From: Streptomyces chartreusis
GTDB lineage: Bacteria > Actinomycetota > Actinomycetes > Streptomycetales > Streptomycetaceae
Assembly: GCF_008704715.1 (NCBI RefSeq)
Contig: NZ_CP023689.1
Location: 3,658,001 to 3,722,000, forward strand
DNA length: 64,000 nucleotides
Direction: 5' to 3'
The translations under genes and the position numbers were made by a program. Shown here in pieces: positions 10,103 to 17,497 of the stretch. The number at the start of each line of letters is the position of its first letter. Within the stretch, counting starts at the first letter, position 1. Below the pieces are notes generated by a model. The model was not told the DNA's origin and ran no database searches. It saw nothing but the letters and a program-made list of their open reading frames with translations.

Positions 10103-12238
10103 ATGGATTCGAAAGGCGTGACGGAGCAGCCGACCTCCTTCGAACGCCCCGAGACGGGCGTCGACCCCGCGGAGTCCCGCGGGGCGCTCGTGCGTGCCTC
10201 GACACCGTCGACCACGCACTCCACGCCGCCCCACACCCCTGGCGGTGGCACCGCCTTACCCGCGCAGGCGCGCACCGGTGACACCCCCTCCACGCCGGGC
10301 ACCACCGCCCCGTCCGGCCCGAGCAAGGAGCACCCAGACATCGCCGGCAACGGCCCCGAGCACTCGCAGCCCTCCGTCGCCGCCGAGCCCATGGGGGCAC
10401 CTCCCAGTTCGAGCGAAGCCGAGAACCTGGGGGAACACCGGCCGCGACCCGTCACGGAGTCCATCCCGCCCCAGCCCGGCACCGAGCAGCCGTCGGCCTC
10501 CGCCGAGCGGCGCACCGGAGGGGCCGTGCAGCCCGGCCGGCCGACGCCCATGCGGCGTGACGGCGACCGGCTGCGCTTCGTGGGCGCCGCCACCCGGCGC
10601 ATCGCCCGCGGCATCGACCTGGACGAGATCGTGATGGGGCTGTGCCGGGCGACCGTGCCGACCTTCTCCGACGCGATCCTCGTCTATCTGCGCGACCCGC
10701 TGCCGGTCGGCGACGAGCGGCCCACCGGGCCCGTCGTGCTGCGGCTGCGCCGCACCGACCGCATCCCGGAGGAACGGGACAGCGAGAACGGCTTCCTGCC
10801 CGCACAGCAGCAGCCGGAGCCGACCGAGCTCTCCGAACTGTCCTCGCTGACCGCCGAACTGTGCGAGGTACGGCCCGGCGGCGCGCTCGCCGAGGTGCTG
10901 CGCGGGGTGCGTCCGGTCTTCGCCGACGCGCCCGCCGCCCGCGCCGCCCTGCCGGAACTGCTCGGCGACGACGGCCAGCTGATCATCCCCGACGGGCAGC
11001 GCGCGATCCTCGCCCCGCTGCGCGGCCGCCGCCGGGTCATCGGCGCCGCGGTCTTCCTGCGCCGCCCGGAGCGCCTCGCCTTCGAGCCGGACGACCTCCT
11101 GGTCGCCGCCCAGCTCGCCACGCACAGCGCGCTCGGCATCGACAAGGCCGTGCTGTACGGCCGTGAGGCGTACATCGCCGACGAGCTCCAGCGCACCATG
11201 CTCCCCGAGACGCTCCCCCGCCCGACCGGCGTACGGCTGGCCTCCCGCTACCTCCCGGCGGCCGAGACGGCCCGGGTCGGCGGCGACTGGTACGACGCGA
11301 TCCCGCTGCCGGGCAGCCGGGTGGCGCTGGTCGTCGGTGACGTGATGGGCCACTCCATGACGTCGGCCGCGATCATGGGCCAGCTGCGGACCACGGCCCA
11401 GACCCTCGCCGGCCTGGACCTGCCGCCCCAGGAGGTCCTGCACCATCTCGACGAGCAGGCCCAGCGCCTGGGCACCGACCGCATGGCGACCTGCCTGTAC
11501 GCGGTCTACGACCCGGTCTCGCACCGCATCACCATCGCCAACGCCGGTCATCCGCCGCCCGTCCTGCTGCACCTGGGCGGCCGGGCCGAGGTGCTCCGGG
11601 TGCCCGCGGGCGCGCCGATCGGCGTCGGCGGCGTCGACTTCGAGGCCGTGGAGCTGGACGCACCGGCCGGGGCGACCCTGCTGCTCTACACCGACGGCCT
11701 GGTCGAGTCGCGGCTGCGCGACGTCTGGACCGGCATAGAACAGCTGCGTGAGAAGCTCGCCGCGACCGCCCAGCTGACCGGGCCCGACCATCCGCCGCCG
11801 CTCGAGGCCCTGTGCGACGAGGTGCTCGACATGCTGGGGCCGGGCGACCGGGACGACGACATCGCGCCGAGCGATGTGGCGTACTGGTTCCTGGAGCCCG
11901 AGGACGCGGCGCCGGGCCGTGCCCGGCGGCTGGCGCGGCGTGCGCTGGCCCGCTGGGGCCTGGAGGAACTGACCGACTCGGTCGAGCTGTTGGTCAGCGA
12001 GGTCGTCACGAACGCCGTGCGGTACGCCTCGCGGCCGGTGACGCTGCGGCTGCTGCGGACCGATGTGCTGCGGTGCGAGGTCGGTGACGACGTGCCGCAG
12101 TTGCCGCGGCTGCGGCAGGCTCGCGCCACGGATGAGGGTGGGCGGGGGCTGTATCTCGTCAACCGGCTTGCCCGGCGGTGGGGGGCGACTCGGTTGAGCA
12201 CCGGCAAGGTTGTCTGGTTCGAGTTGAATCGAGGCTAG
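10103..12238 (+). CDS. SpoIIE-type PP2C phosphatase with GAF and HATPase domains
   Basis: 711 residues: a low-complexity Pro/Ser/Thr-rich N-terminus (1-~145), a GAF-like sensor (~150-370), a PP2C/SpoIIE phosphatase (~380-590; ARVGGDWYDAIPLPGS, VVGDVMGHSMTSAAIMGQL, LLLYTDGLVESRLRD) and a C-terminal anti-sigma-type ATPase (~605-711; ELLVSEVVTNAVRYAS, DEGGRGLYLVNRLARRWG). Such proteins control anti-sigma-factor antagonists. A GTG at 10118 is an alternative start. The N-terminal linker carries a dispersed Streptomyces repeat translated in frame. Confidence 0.9.
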   Translation: MDSKGVTEQPTSFERPETGVDPAESRGALVRASTPSTTHSTPPHTPGGGTALPAQARTGDTPSTPGTTAPSGPSKEHPDIAGNGPEHSQPSVAAEPMGAPPSSSEAENLGEHRPRPVTESIPPQPGTEQPSASAERRTGGAVQPGRPTPMRRDGDRLRFVGAATRRIARGIDLDEIVMGLCRATVPTFSDAILVYLRDPLPVGDERPTGPVVLRLRRTDRIPEERDSENGFLPAQQQPEPTELSELSSLTAELCEVRPGGALAEVLRGVRPVFADAPAARAALPELLGDDGQLIIPDGQRAILAPLRGRRRVIGAAVFLRRPERLAFEPDDLLVAAQLATHSALGIDKAVLYGREAYIADELQRTMLPETLPRPTGVRLASRYLPAAETARVGGDWYDAIPLPGSRVALVVGDVMGHSMTSAAIMGQLRTTAQTLAGLDLPPQEVLHHLDEQAQRLGTDRMATCLYAVYDPVSHRITIANAGHPPPVLLHLGGRAEVLRVPAGAPIGVGGVDFEAVELDAPAGATLLLYTDGLVESRLRDVWTGIEQLREKLAATAQLTGPDHPPPLEALCDEVLDMLGPGDRDDDIAPSDVAYWFLEPEDAAPGRARRLARRALARWGLEELTDSVELLVSEVVTNAVRYASRPVTLRLLRTDVLRCEVGDDVPQLPRLRQARATDEGGRGLYLVNRLARRWGATRLSTGKVVWFELNRG
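10391..10440 (+). repeat. Dispersed Streptomyces repeat embedded in a coding region
   Basis: The stretch runs ATGGGGGCACCTCCCAGTTC, then GAGCGAAGCCGAGAACCTGG, then GGGAACACCG. It matches a family I know as a common intergenic palindromic repeat of streptomycetes (core CTCGAGCGAAGCCGAGA flanked by G/C-rich arms). Here it encodes MGAPPSSSEAENLGEH in the disordered linker of the SpoIIE-type phosphatase. Confidence 0.65.
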
Positions 12239-12246
12239 TCGCCGTT

Positions 12247-12319
12247 GGGGAACTGCGCGTCGCCTACAGCGGCTGCGTCGTGGTTGATCGCGCAGTTCCC
12301 CGCGCCCCTGAAGGGGCGC
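12247..12319. terminator. Double-hairpin terminator built from a dispersed repeat
   Basis: GGGGAACTGCGCG (12247-12259) pairs perfectly with 12289-12301, and a second hairpin (GCGCCCC/GGGGCGC, 12302-12319) follows. It lies between the convergent phosphatase and PBP genes. The right arm includes GCGCAGTTCCCCGCGCCCCT (12290-12309), a 20-mer found again at 29309-29328 and 60581-60600. Confidence 0.7.
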
Positions 12320-12323
12320 TGTC

Positions 12324-14708
12324 CTACTGTTCGTTGCCCGGGCGGACCGGGTCCAGTGTGATGTCGCCCGTCGGTTCGTCCGTCGGCTCGTCCGTGGGTT
12401 CCTCCGTCGTCGGCTCCTCCGTGGGCTCCTCCGTCGTCGGCTCCTCGGTCGGCTCCTTCGTCGTCGGCTCCTCCGTGGGCTCCTTCGTCGTCGGCTCGTC
12501 CGTCGGTTCCTCGGTCGTCGGCTCCTCGGACGGGGTCGGGGTCCACGTCGGCCGGACGGCCGCGCCCTGGTCGGTGTCGAGGTCGAACCGGGCGTCGGGG
12601 TCGGTCACCCCGAACATGTACGACGCCCAGATCTGCGCCGGGAAGCCACCGCCGTTGACGCGGTCGAAGCCGCCGGCTCCGTACATCTTGGTCTGCGCGT
12701 GGGTCTTGGCGTCCTCGCCGAACAGGCCCACCGAGGTGACCAGGTCGGGCGTGTAGCCGGTGAACCAGGCCGATTTGTTGTCGTCGGAGGTACCCGTCTT
12801 GCCGGCGACCTTCTGGCCGCTGCGCTTGGGGTTGTTCGCCACGGACTGACGGGCCGTGCCGTCGTCGACCACGCCCGTCAGCACCGAGGTCACCGTGTCC
12901 GCGGCCTCGGCGCTGATGACCTGCTCACCGATCGGGTCCGGGATGTCGACCTTACGGCTGTTGTGCTCGGCCTTCTTGAGGATGCCGGGCGTGACCTTCT
13001 TGCCGTGGTTGTCGAGGGTGGCGTACACCCCGGCCATCTGGAGCGGGCTCGCGCCCATGGTGCCCAGGGTCTGCGCCGGGACGGCCTGCTCGTCCTCGGT
13101 GTTCATGCCGAGCTTGCCGGCCACGTCCATGACGCTCTTCATGCCGACGTCGACGCCCATCTGCGCGAAGACGGAGTTGATGGACTTGTTCATCGCCGTC
13201 TGGACGGTGACGTCGCCGTAGTTCTGGTCGTCCTCGTTCTCCGGCGCGAACCCGACCTTGTCGCCGCTCGCGTCCACGACCTGACGCTTGCTGGTGCCGT
13301 CGTAGACGGTGTTCGCGCCGATCGGCTTGCCGGACTGCGTCTCGGCGCTCTCCTCCAGGGCGGCGGCCAGGATGACCGGCTTGAACGTGGAGGCGGGCTG
13401 GTAGTCGGGGCGGGTCGCGTTGCTCGTGTAGTGCTTGAAGTAGTCCACACCGCCGTACAGGGCGAGGATCTTCCCCGTCTCGGGATCGACGGAGACCGCG
13501 CCGGCCTGGACGTTCGCGTCGACCTTGCGCTTCTTCTTGTCGAGCTTGCTGGTCAGTTCGGCCTTGACGGCCTTCTCCAGCGCGGCCTGCTTCTTCTTGT
13601 CGACGTTCAGGGTGATGGTCCAGCCCTGGTCGACGACGGCGGCCTCGGCCTGGGAGCGGGTGATGCCCTGCTGCTCCATCAGCCGGTCCTCCAGCTGACG
13701 GTTGGCGAGCTCGATCAGATAGCCCTTCTGGCCCTCCCGGCCCGCGGTGGGCCTGGGCTCCTCGGGCTCCGGGAGCTTCGTCAGCTTCTGGCGCTCGGAC
13801 TGCTCCAGCCAGCCCTCCTCGACCATGTTGTCCAGGACGTAGTTCCAGCGGTTGGTGACCAGCCGCTTGCCGGTGTCCGAGGCGGCATGCCAGTCGTACT
13901 GGCTCGGCGCCTGGAGCAGGGCCGCGAGGTACGCGCCCTGCGCGACGGAGAGCTTCTCGGCGTCCTTGCGGTAGTAGGCCTGGGAGGCGGCCTGGATGCC
14001 GTAGGCGCCGCGGCCGTAGTAGCTGGTGTTGATGTAGCCGGCGAGGATGTCGTCCTTGGACATCTGGCGGTCGACCTTCAGGGAGATGACCATCTCCTTG
14101 AGCTTGCGGCTGACCGTCTGTTCCTGGCTGAGGTAATAGTTCTTGACGTACTGCTGGGTGATCGTCGAACCGCCCTGCGCGCCCTTGCCCATCAGGGTGT
14201 TGAGCACACCGCGGGCGGTGCCCTTCAGGTCGATGCCGTGGTCGTCGTAGAACGTCTTGTTCTCGGCGGCGACGAAGGTCCTCTGGACCTTCTTGGGGAC
14301 CTTGGACAGGTCCACGATCTCGCGGTTCACCTCGCCGTCGCGGGCCAGGGTGGAGCCGTCGCTGTACTTGTAGACGTTGCTCTGCCGCTGGGCCGCCTGG
14401 GCCGCGGCGTTGTCCTCGGGGACGTCGACCGCGAGGTAGAGCGCGATGAAGGCGCCGATGCCGAGCAGGCAGAAGCCGAGGAACGTGCCGACGATCTTCT
14501 TCCAGGTGAACAGCCGACGTATTCGGCCCTTGCCGTCACCGCCCTTTGCGGCGCGCCGGGCAGCGGCCCGGCCGCCGGCGGCCGACGGGTTCCCTATGAC
14601 GGTGGTCGATTCGCCGGCCCCCGTGTTCGACGGCGTCCCGGACGAACGCCGGGGCGCCGCGCGGCGGCCGCCGCGCTGCCGTGCTCGTCTCTCTTCCGCT
14701 CGTCCCAT
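12324..14708 (-). CDS. Class A penicillin-binding protein (glycosyltransferase/transpeptidase)
   Basis: 794 residues: a basic cytoplasmic N-terminus, a membrane anchor (~71-94), a GT51 glycosyltransferase with catalytic Glu149 (AAENKTFYDD) and GGSTITQQ (179-186), and a transpeptidase with S440-TFK, S509-IN and KTGT (637-640). It polymerises and cross-links peptidoglycan outside the membrane. The tail (about 727-780) is a Thr/Glu/Pro repeat that may span the wall. The start ATG at 14708 gives the usual basic N-terminus. No partner genes are adjacent. Confidence 0.95.
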   Translation of the reverse strand: MGRAEERRARQRGGRRAAPRRSSGTPSNTGAGESTTVIGNPSAAGGRAAARRAAKGGDGKGRIRRLFTWKKIVGTFLGFCLLGIGAFIALYLAVDVPEDNAAAQAAQRQSNVYKYSDGSTLARDGEVNREIVDLSKVPKKVQRTFVAAENKTFYDDHGIDLKGTARGVLNTLMGKGAQGGSTITQQYVKNYYLSQEQTVSRKLKEMVISLKVDRQMSKDDILAGYINTSYYGRGAYGIQAASQAYYRKDAEKLSVAQGAYLAALLQAPSQYDWHAASDTGKRLVTNRWNYVLDNMVEEGWLEQSERQKLTKLPEPEEPRPTAGREGQKGYLIELANRQLEDRLMEQQGITRSQAEAAVVDQGWTITLNVDKKKQAALEKAVKAELTSKLDKKKRKVDANVQAGAVSVDPETGKILALYGGVDYFKHYTSNATRPDYQPASTFKPVILAAALEESAETQSGKPIGANTVYDGTSKRQVVDASGDKVGFAPENEDDQNYGDVTVQTAMNKSINSVFAQMGVDVGMKSVMDVAGKLGMNTEDEQAVPAQTLGTMGASPLQMAGVYATLDNHGKKVTPGILKKAEHNSRKVDIPDPIGEQVISAEAADTVTSVLTGVVDDGTARQSVANNPKRSGQKVAGKTGTSDDNKSAWFTGYTPDLVTSVGLFGEDAKTHAQTKMYGAGGFDRVNGGGFPAQIWASYMFGVTDPDARFDLDTDQGAAVRPTWTPTPSEEPTTEEPTDEPTTKEPTEEPTTKEPTEEPTTEEPTEEPTTEEPTDEPTDEPTGDITLDPVRPGNEQ
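12369..12530 (-). repeat. Tandem EPT-type coding repeat in the PBP tail
   Basis: Units encoding EEPTTEEPT, DEPTTKEPT and variants recur about a dozen times across ~54 codons. At the DNA level it is a degenerate 9-18 nt tandem array, so its length may vary between strains. Confidence 0.85.
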
Positions 14709-14901
14709 GGGTCCGTTCCGCTCCGCTTCGTTCTTGTGTGCGCTGCTGTCACACAGGTTCGCCGCTCAGGTCAGCTCAGAAAGCTAACACCGGAAGATGT
14801 GACAAAGCCCGGCCGATCCGGTCTTTTACGGACGTGACAATCAGCACCTGTCCCACCGGAACCGACGGCTGAGGGGTGCATAGGGTTGCTCGGGCGGGGT
14901 A

Positions 14902-14915
14902 AAGTGATATCACTT
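14902..14915. promoter_or_regulatory. AAGTGATATCACTT palindromic operator candidate
   Basis: A perfect 14-bp palindrome lies 61 nt before the SPFH start codon, followed immediately by AGCTAGACTGAAGCTAG, which contains a TAGACT -10 candidate (14919-14924). The operon's second gene encodes a ribbon-helix-helix protein, a class that typically binds such short palindromes, so autoregulation is the simplest reading. Confidence 0.5.
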
Positions 14916-14976
14916 AGCTAGACTGAAGCTAGTGGAGACCCACTGCGGCTTCCGAAGGAAACGGGGGATATCACCC

Positions 14977-15939
14977 ATGTCGAACATGCCGAACACACCC
15001 GAAGACAGGGCCGACACCACGTCAGCCACCGCGGACGTGCCCGAGATGCCCGCGCCCCGCGTGCGGGAGTTCACGGCGCACAGCATCGGCGGCGGCCTCG
15101 CCCTGCTGCTGGGCCTGGTCGGACTGCTCGTCGGTGCGGGGCTGATCGCCGCCGGCGGCACGGTCTCCGACGGCGGCGCCAAGGCGGCCCTGATCATCGT
15201 CGGCATCCTGGTCGCCATCGCGGCGATATTGGCCATGTGCGGACTGAACATGGTCGCGCCGGGCGAGGCGCGGGTCGTCCAGCTCTTCGGGCGCTACCGG
15301 GGCACCATCCGCGAGGACGGACTGCGCTGGGTGAACCCCTTCACCTCCCGCACGAAGATCTCGACCCGGGTCCGCAACCACGAGACGGCCGTACTGAAGG
15401 TCAACGACGCCTACGGCAACCCGATCGAGCTCGCCGCGGTCGTCGTATGGAAGGTGGAGGACACCGCGCAGGCCACGTTCGAGGTGGACGACTTCCTGGA
15501 GTTCGTCTCCACCCAGACCGAGGCGGCCGTGCGGCACATCGCCATCGAGTACCCCTACGACGCCCATGACGAGGGCGGCCTCTCACTGCGCGGCAACGCC
15601 GAGGAGATCACCGAGAAGCTCGCCGTCGAACTGCACGCGCGCGTGGAGGCGGCCGGGGTGCAGATCATCGAGTCGCGCTTCACGCATCTCGCGTACGCTC
15701 CCGAGATCGCCTCCGCGATGCTCCAGCGCCAGCAGGCCGGAGCGGTCGTCGCGGCCCGGCGGCAGATCGTCGACGGTGCGGTGGGCATGGTCGAGGCGGC
15801 GCTCGCCCGGATCTCCGAGCGGGACATCGTGGAGCTGGACGAGGAGCGCAAGGCGGCGATGGTGTCCAACCTGATGGTGGTGCTCTGCGGCGACAGGGCC
15901 CCGCAGCCGGTCCTCAACACCGGGACGCTCTACCAGTGA
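14977..15939 (+). CDS. SPFH/Band 7 domain membrane protein
   Basis: 320 residues: two N-terminal hydrophobic segments (GGGLALLLGLVGLLVGAGLI and ALIIVGILVAIAAILAM) followed by an SPFH domain (VAPGEARVVQLFGRYRGTIR, DGLRWVNPF, IELAAVVVWKVEDTAQATF) and a helical C-terminus. Stomatin-like proteins scaffold membrane microdomains. The ATG at 14977 was chosen over 14932 because it gives the family N-terminus and follows a purine-rich stretch. A 4-nt GTGA overlap joins it to the small DNA-binding gene. Confidence 0.88.
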   Translation: MSNMPNTPEDRADTTSATADVPEMPAPRVREFTAHSIGGGLALLLGLVGLLVGAGLIAAGGTVSDGGAKAALIIVGILVAIAAILAMCGLNMVAPGEARVVQLFGRYRGTIREDGLRWVNPFTSRTKISTRVRNHETAVLKVNDAYGNPIELAAVVVWKVEDTAQATFEVDDFLEFVSTQTEAAVRHIAIEYPYDAHDEGGLSLRGNAEEITEKLAVELHARVEAAGVQIIESRFTHLAYAPEIASAMLQRQQAGAVVAARRQIVDGAVGMVEAALARISERDIVELDEERKAAMVSNLMVVLCGDRAPQPVLNTGTLYQ

Positions 15940-16181
15940 CGGATTCTTCCGGGGGCCCGGCCCCGCAGGGTCGGCCGCAGCGCAAGCAGGTGCTGCTGCG
16001 GCTCGACCCGGCCGTGTACGAGGCGCTCGCGCGATGGGCGGGCGACGAACTGCGGTCCGCCAACGCGCAGATCGAGTTCCTGCTGCGGCGCGCCCTCGCG
16101 GAGGCGGGCCGGCTGCCGGGCGACACCAAGCCGATCCCCCGCAGGGGTCGTCCGCCGGTGAAGCCGCCCGAGTCCCAGTAG
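15936..16181 (+). CDS. Ribbon-helix-helix (Arc-like) DNA-binding protein
   Basis: 81 residues. The core KQVLLRLDPAVYEALARWAG is followed by ELRSANAQIEFLLRRALAEA, which is the beta strand plus two helices of a ribbon-helix-helix protein, flanked by disordered basic/Pro-rich ends. The GTG start overlaps the SPFH stop by 4 nt, implying translational coupling. It probably binds the operon palindrome at 14902-14915, but it could also act elsewhere. No toxin partner is seen. Confidence 0.8.
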   Translation: MTDSSGGPAPQGRPQRKQVLLRLDPAVYEALARWAGDELRSANAQIEFLLRRALAEAGRLPGDTKPIPRRGRPPVKPPESQ

Positions 16182-16233
16182 CAGAACCGTGACAATCGGG
16201 CCCCACCTGGGCCTTCACACCCACTGCCATGAT

Positions 16234-16279
16234 CTACACACTCCGCGTATACATAGGGCGTATACACCCCGTGTAGAGT
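16234..16279 (+). promoter_or_regulatory. PadR autoregulatory operator and leaderless promoter
   Basis: Two direct copies of GCGTATACA (16245-16253 and 16258-16266) lie inside an outer inverted repeat CTACAC (16234-16239)/GTGTAG (16271-16276). TAGAGT (16274-16279) is a -10 candidate only 7 nt before the PadR ATG, so the transcript should begin at or next to the start codon. Confidence 0.5.
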
Positions 16280-16286
16280 CCTGGAC

Positions 16287-16811
16287 ATGTCCATCGGTCA
16301 CACCCTCCTAGGGCTCCTGGAATCGGGCCCCCGCCACGGCTACGACCTGAAGCGGGCCTTCGACGAGAAGTTCGGTCACGACCGGCCGCTGCACTACGGC
16401 CAGGTCTATTCGACGATGTCCCGGCTGCTGAAGAACGGTCTCGTCGAGGTCGACGGCATCGAGCCCGGCGGCGGGCCCGAGCGGAAGCGGTACGCGATCA
16501 CCGACGCCGGTATCACCGACGTCCAGCGGTGGCTCGCGACGCCCGAGAAGCCGGAGCCGTACCTCCAGTCGACCCTGTACACCAAGGTCGTCCTGGCTCT
16601 GCTCACCCGGCGCGACGCCGCCGACATCCTCGACACCCAGCGGGCCGAGCACCTGCGCATGATGCGCATCCTCACCGACCGCAAGCGGAAGGGGGACCTG
16701 GCCGACCAGCTGATCTGCGACCACGCCCTGTTCCACCTCGAGGCCGACCTGCGCTGGCTGGAGCTGACCGCCGCGCGTCTCGACAAGCTCGCCGAGGTGG
16801 TGACCAAGTGA
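16287..16811 (+). CDS. PadR-family transcriptional regulator
   Basis: 174 residues: winged-helix N-terminus (LLGLLESGPRHGYDLKRAFDE, VYSTMSRLLKNGLVEVDG, ERKRYAITDAG) and a C-terminal helical dimerisation region, the PadR/Vir-type layout. It heads an operon with an ABC ATPase and permease (GTGA then ATGA overlaps) and most likely represses it until a ligand binds. There is no Shine-Dalgarno sequence, in line with a leaderless message. Confidence 0.9.
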   Translation: MSIGHTLLGLLESGPRHGYDLKRAFDEKFGHDRPLHYGQVYSTMSRLLKNGLVEVDGIEPGGGPERKRYAITDAGITDVQRWLATPEKPEPYLQSTLYTKVVLALLTRRDAADILDTQRAEHLRMMRILTDRKRKGDLADQLICDHALFHLEADLRWLELTAARLDKLAEVVTK

Positions 16812-17497
16812 CTCCGCCTCCCGGTTCCCTGCTCGCGGCCGAGGACCTGCGCAAGGCCTACGGCCCGACCCTCGCCCTCGACGGCGCCGAGTTCTCCATC
16901 CACCCCGGCGAGGTCGTCGCCGTCATGGGGCCCTCCGGCTCCGGCAAGTCCACGCTGCTGCACTGCCTCGCCGGCATCGTGCCGCCCGACTCCGGGTCCA
17001 TCACCTACAACGGGCGTGAGCTGGCCACCATGGGCGACGCCCAGCGCAGTGCCCTCAGGCGCTCGGAGTTCGGGTTCGTCTTCCAGTTCGGTCAGCTCGT
17101 GCCCGAGCTGACCTGCGTGGAGAACGTCGCCCTGCCGCTGCGGCTCAACGGCACCTCCCGCAAGGAGGCCGAGCGCACCGCCCTCACCTGGATGGAGCGG
17201 CTGGAGGTCGACGACCTGCGCAAGAAGCGGCCCGGCGAGGTCTCCGGCGGTCAGGGGCAGCGTGTCGCCGTCGCCCGTGCGCTGGTCACCAACCCGCGCG
17301 TGCTGTTCGCCGACGAGCCGACCGGCGCGCTGGACTCCCTCAACGGCGAGCGCGTGATGGAGCTGCTGACGGACGCCGCCCGCTCCACCAACGCCGCCGT
17401 CGTCCTCGTCACGCACGAGGCCCGGGTCGCCGCCTACTCCGACCGCGAGATCGTCGTACGCGACGGCAAGTCCCGGGACATGGAGCGGGTCGTATGA
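16808..17497 (+). CDS. ABC transporter ATP-binding protein (MacB/LolD type)
   Basis: 229 residues with Walker A GPSGSGKST (41-49), Q-loop FQFGQLVPELT, signature VSGGQGQRVAVARAL, Walker B VLFADEPTGALDS and the H-loop VLVTHEARV. It powers the permease encoded directly downstream. The GTG start overlaps the PadR stop by 4 nt and the stop overlaps the permease ATG by 4 nt. The substrate is unknown; PadR-linked exporters often handle antibiotics or envelope-active compounds. Confidence 0.93.
   Translation: MTPPPGSLLAAEDLRKAYGPTLALDGAEFSIHPGEVVAVMGPSGSGKSTLLHCLAGIVPPDSGSITYNGRELATMGDAQRSALRRSEFGFVFQFGQLVPELTCVENVALPLRLNGTSRKEAERTALTWMERLEVDDLRKKRPGEVSGGQGQRVAVARALVTNPRVLFADEPTGALDSLNGERVMELLTDAARSTNAAVVLVTHEARVAAYSDREIVVRDGKSRDMERVV

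Noticed and set aside
9936..10121. 61-codon GTG frame whose TGA overlaps a GTG of the phosphatase frame
   Set aside because: The overlap looks like translational coupling, but the third-position G+C is only about 74 percent, well below real genes here, and no family is recognisable.
15936..16181. An antitoxin of a toxin-antitoxin pair
   Set aside because: The ribbon-helix-helix fold fits, but the coupled gene is a membrane SPFH protein and no toxin gene is adjacent.
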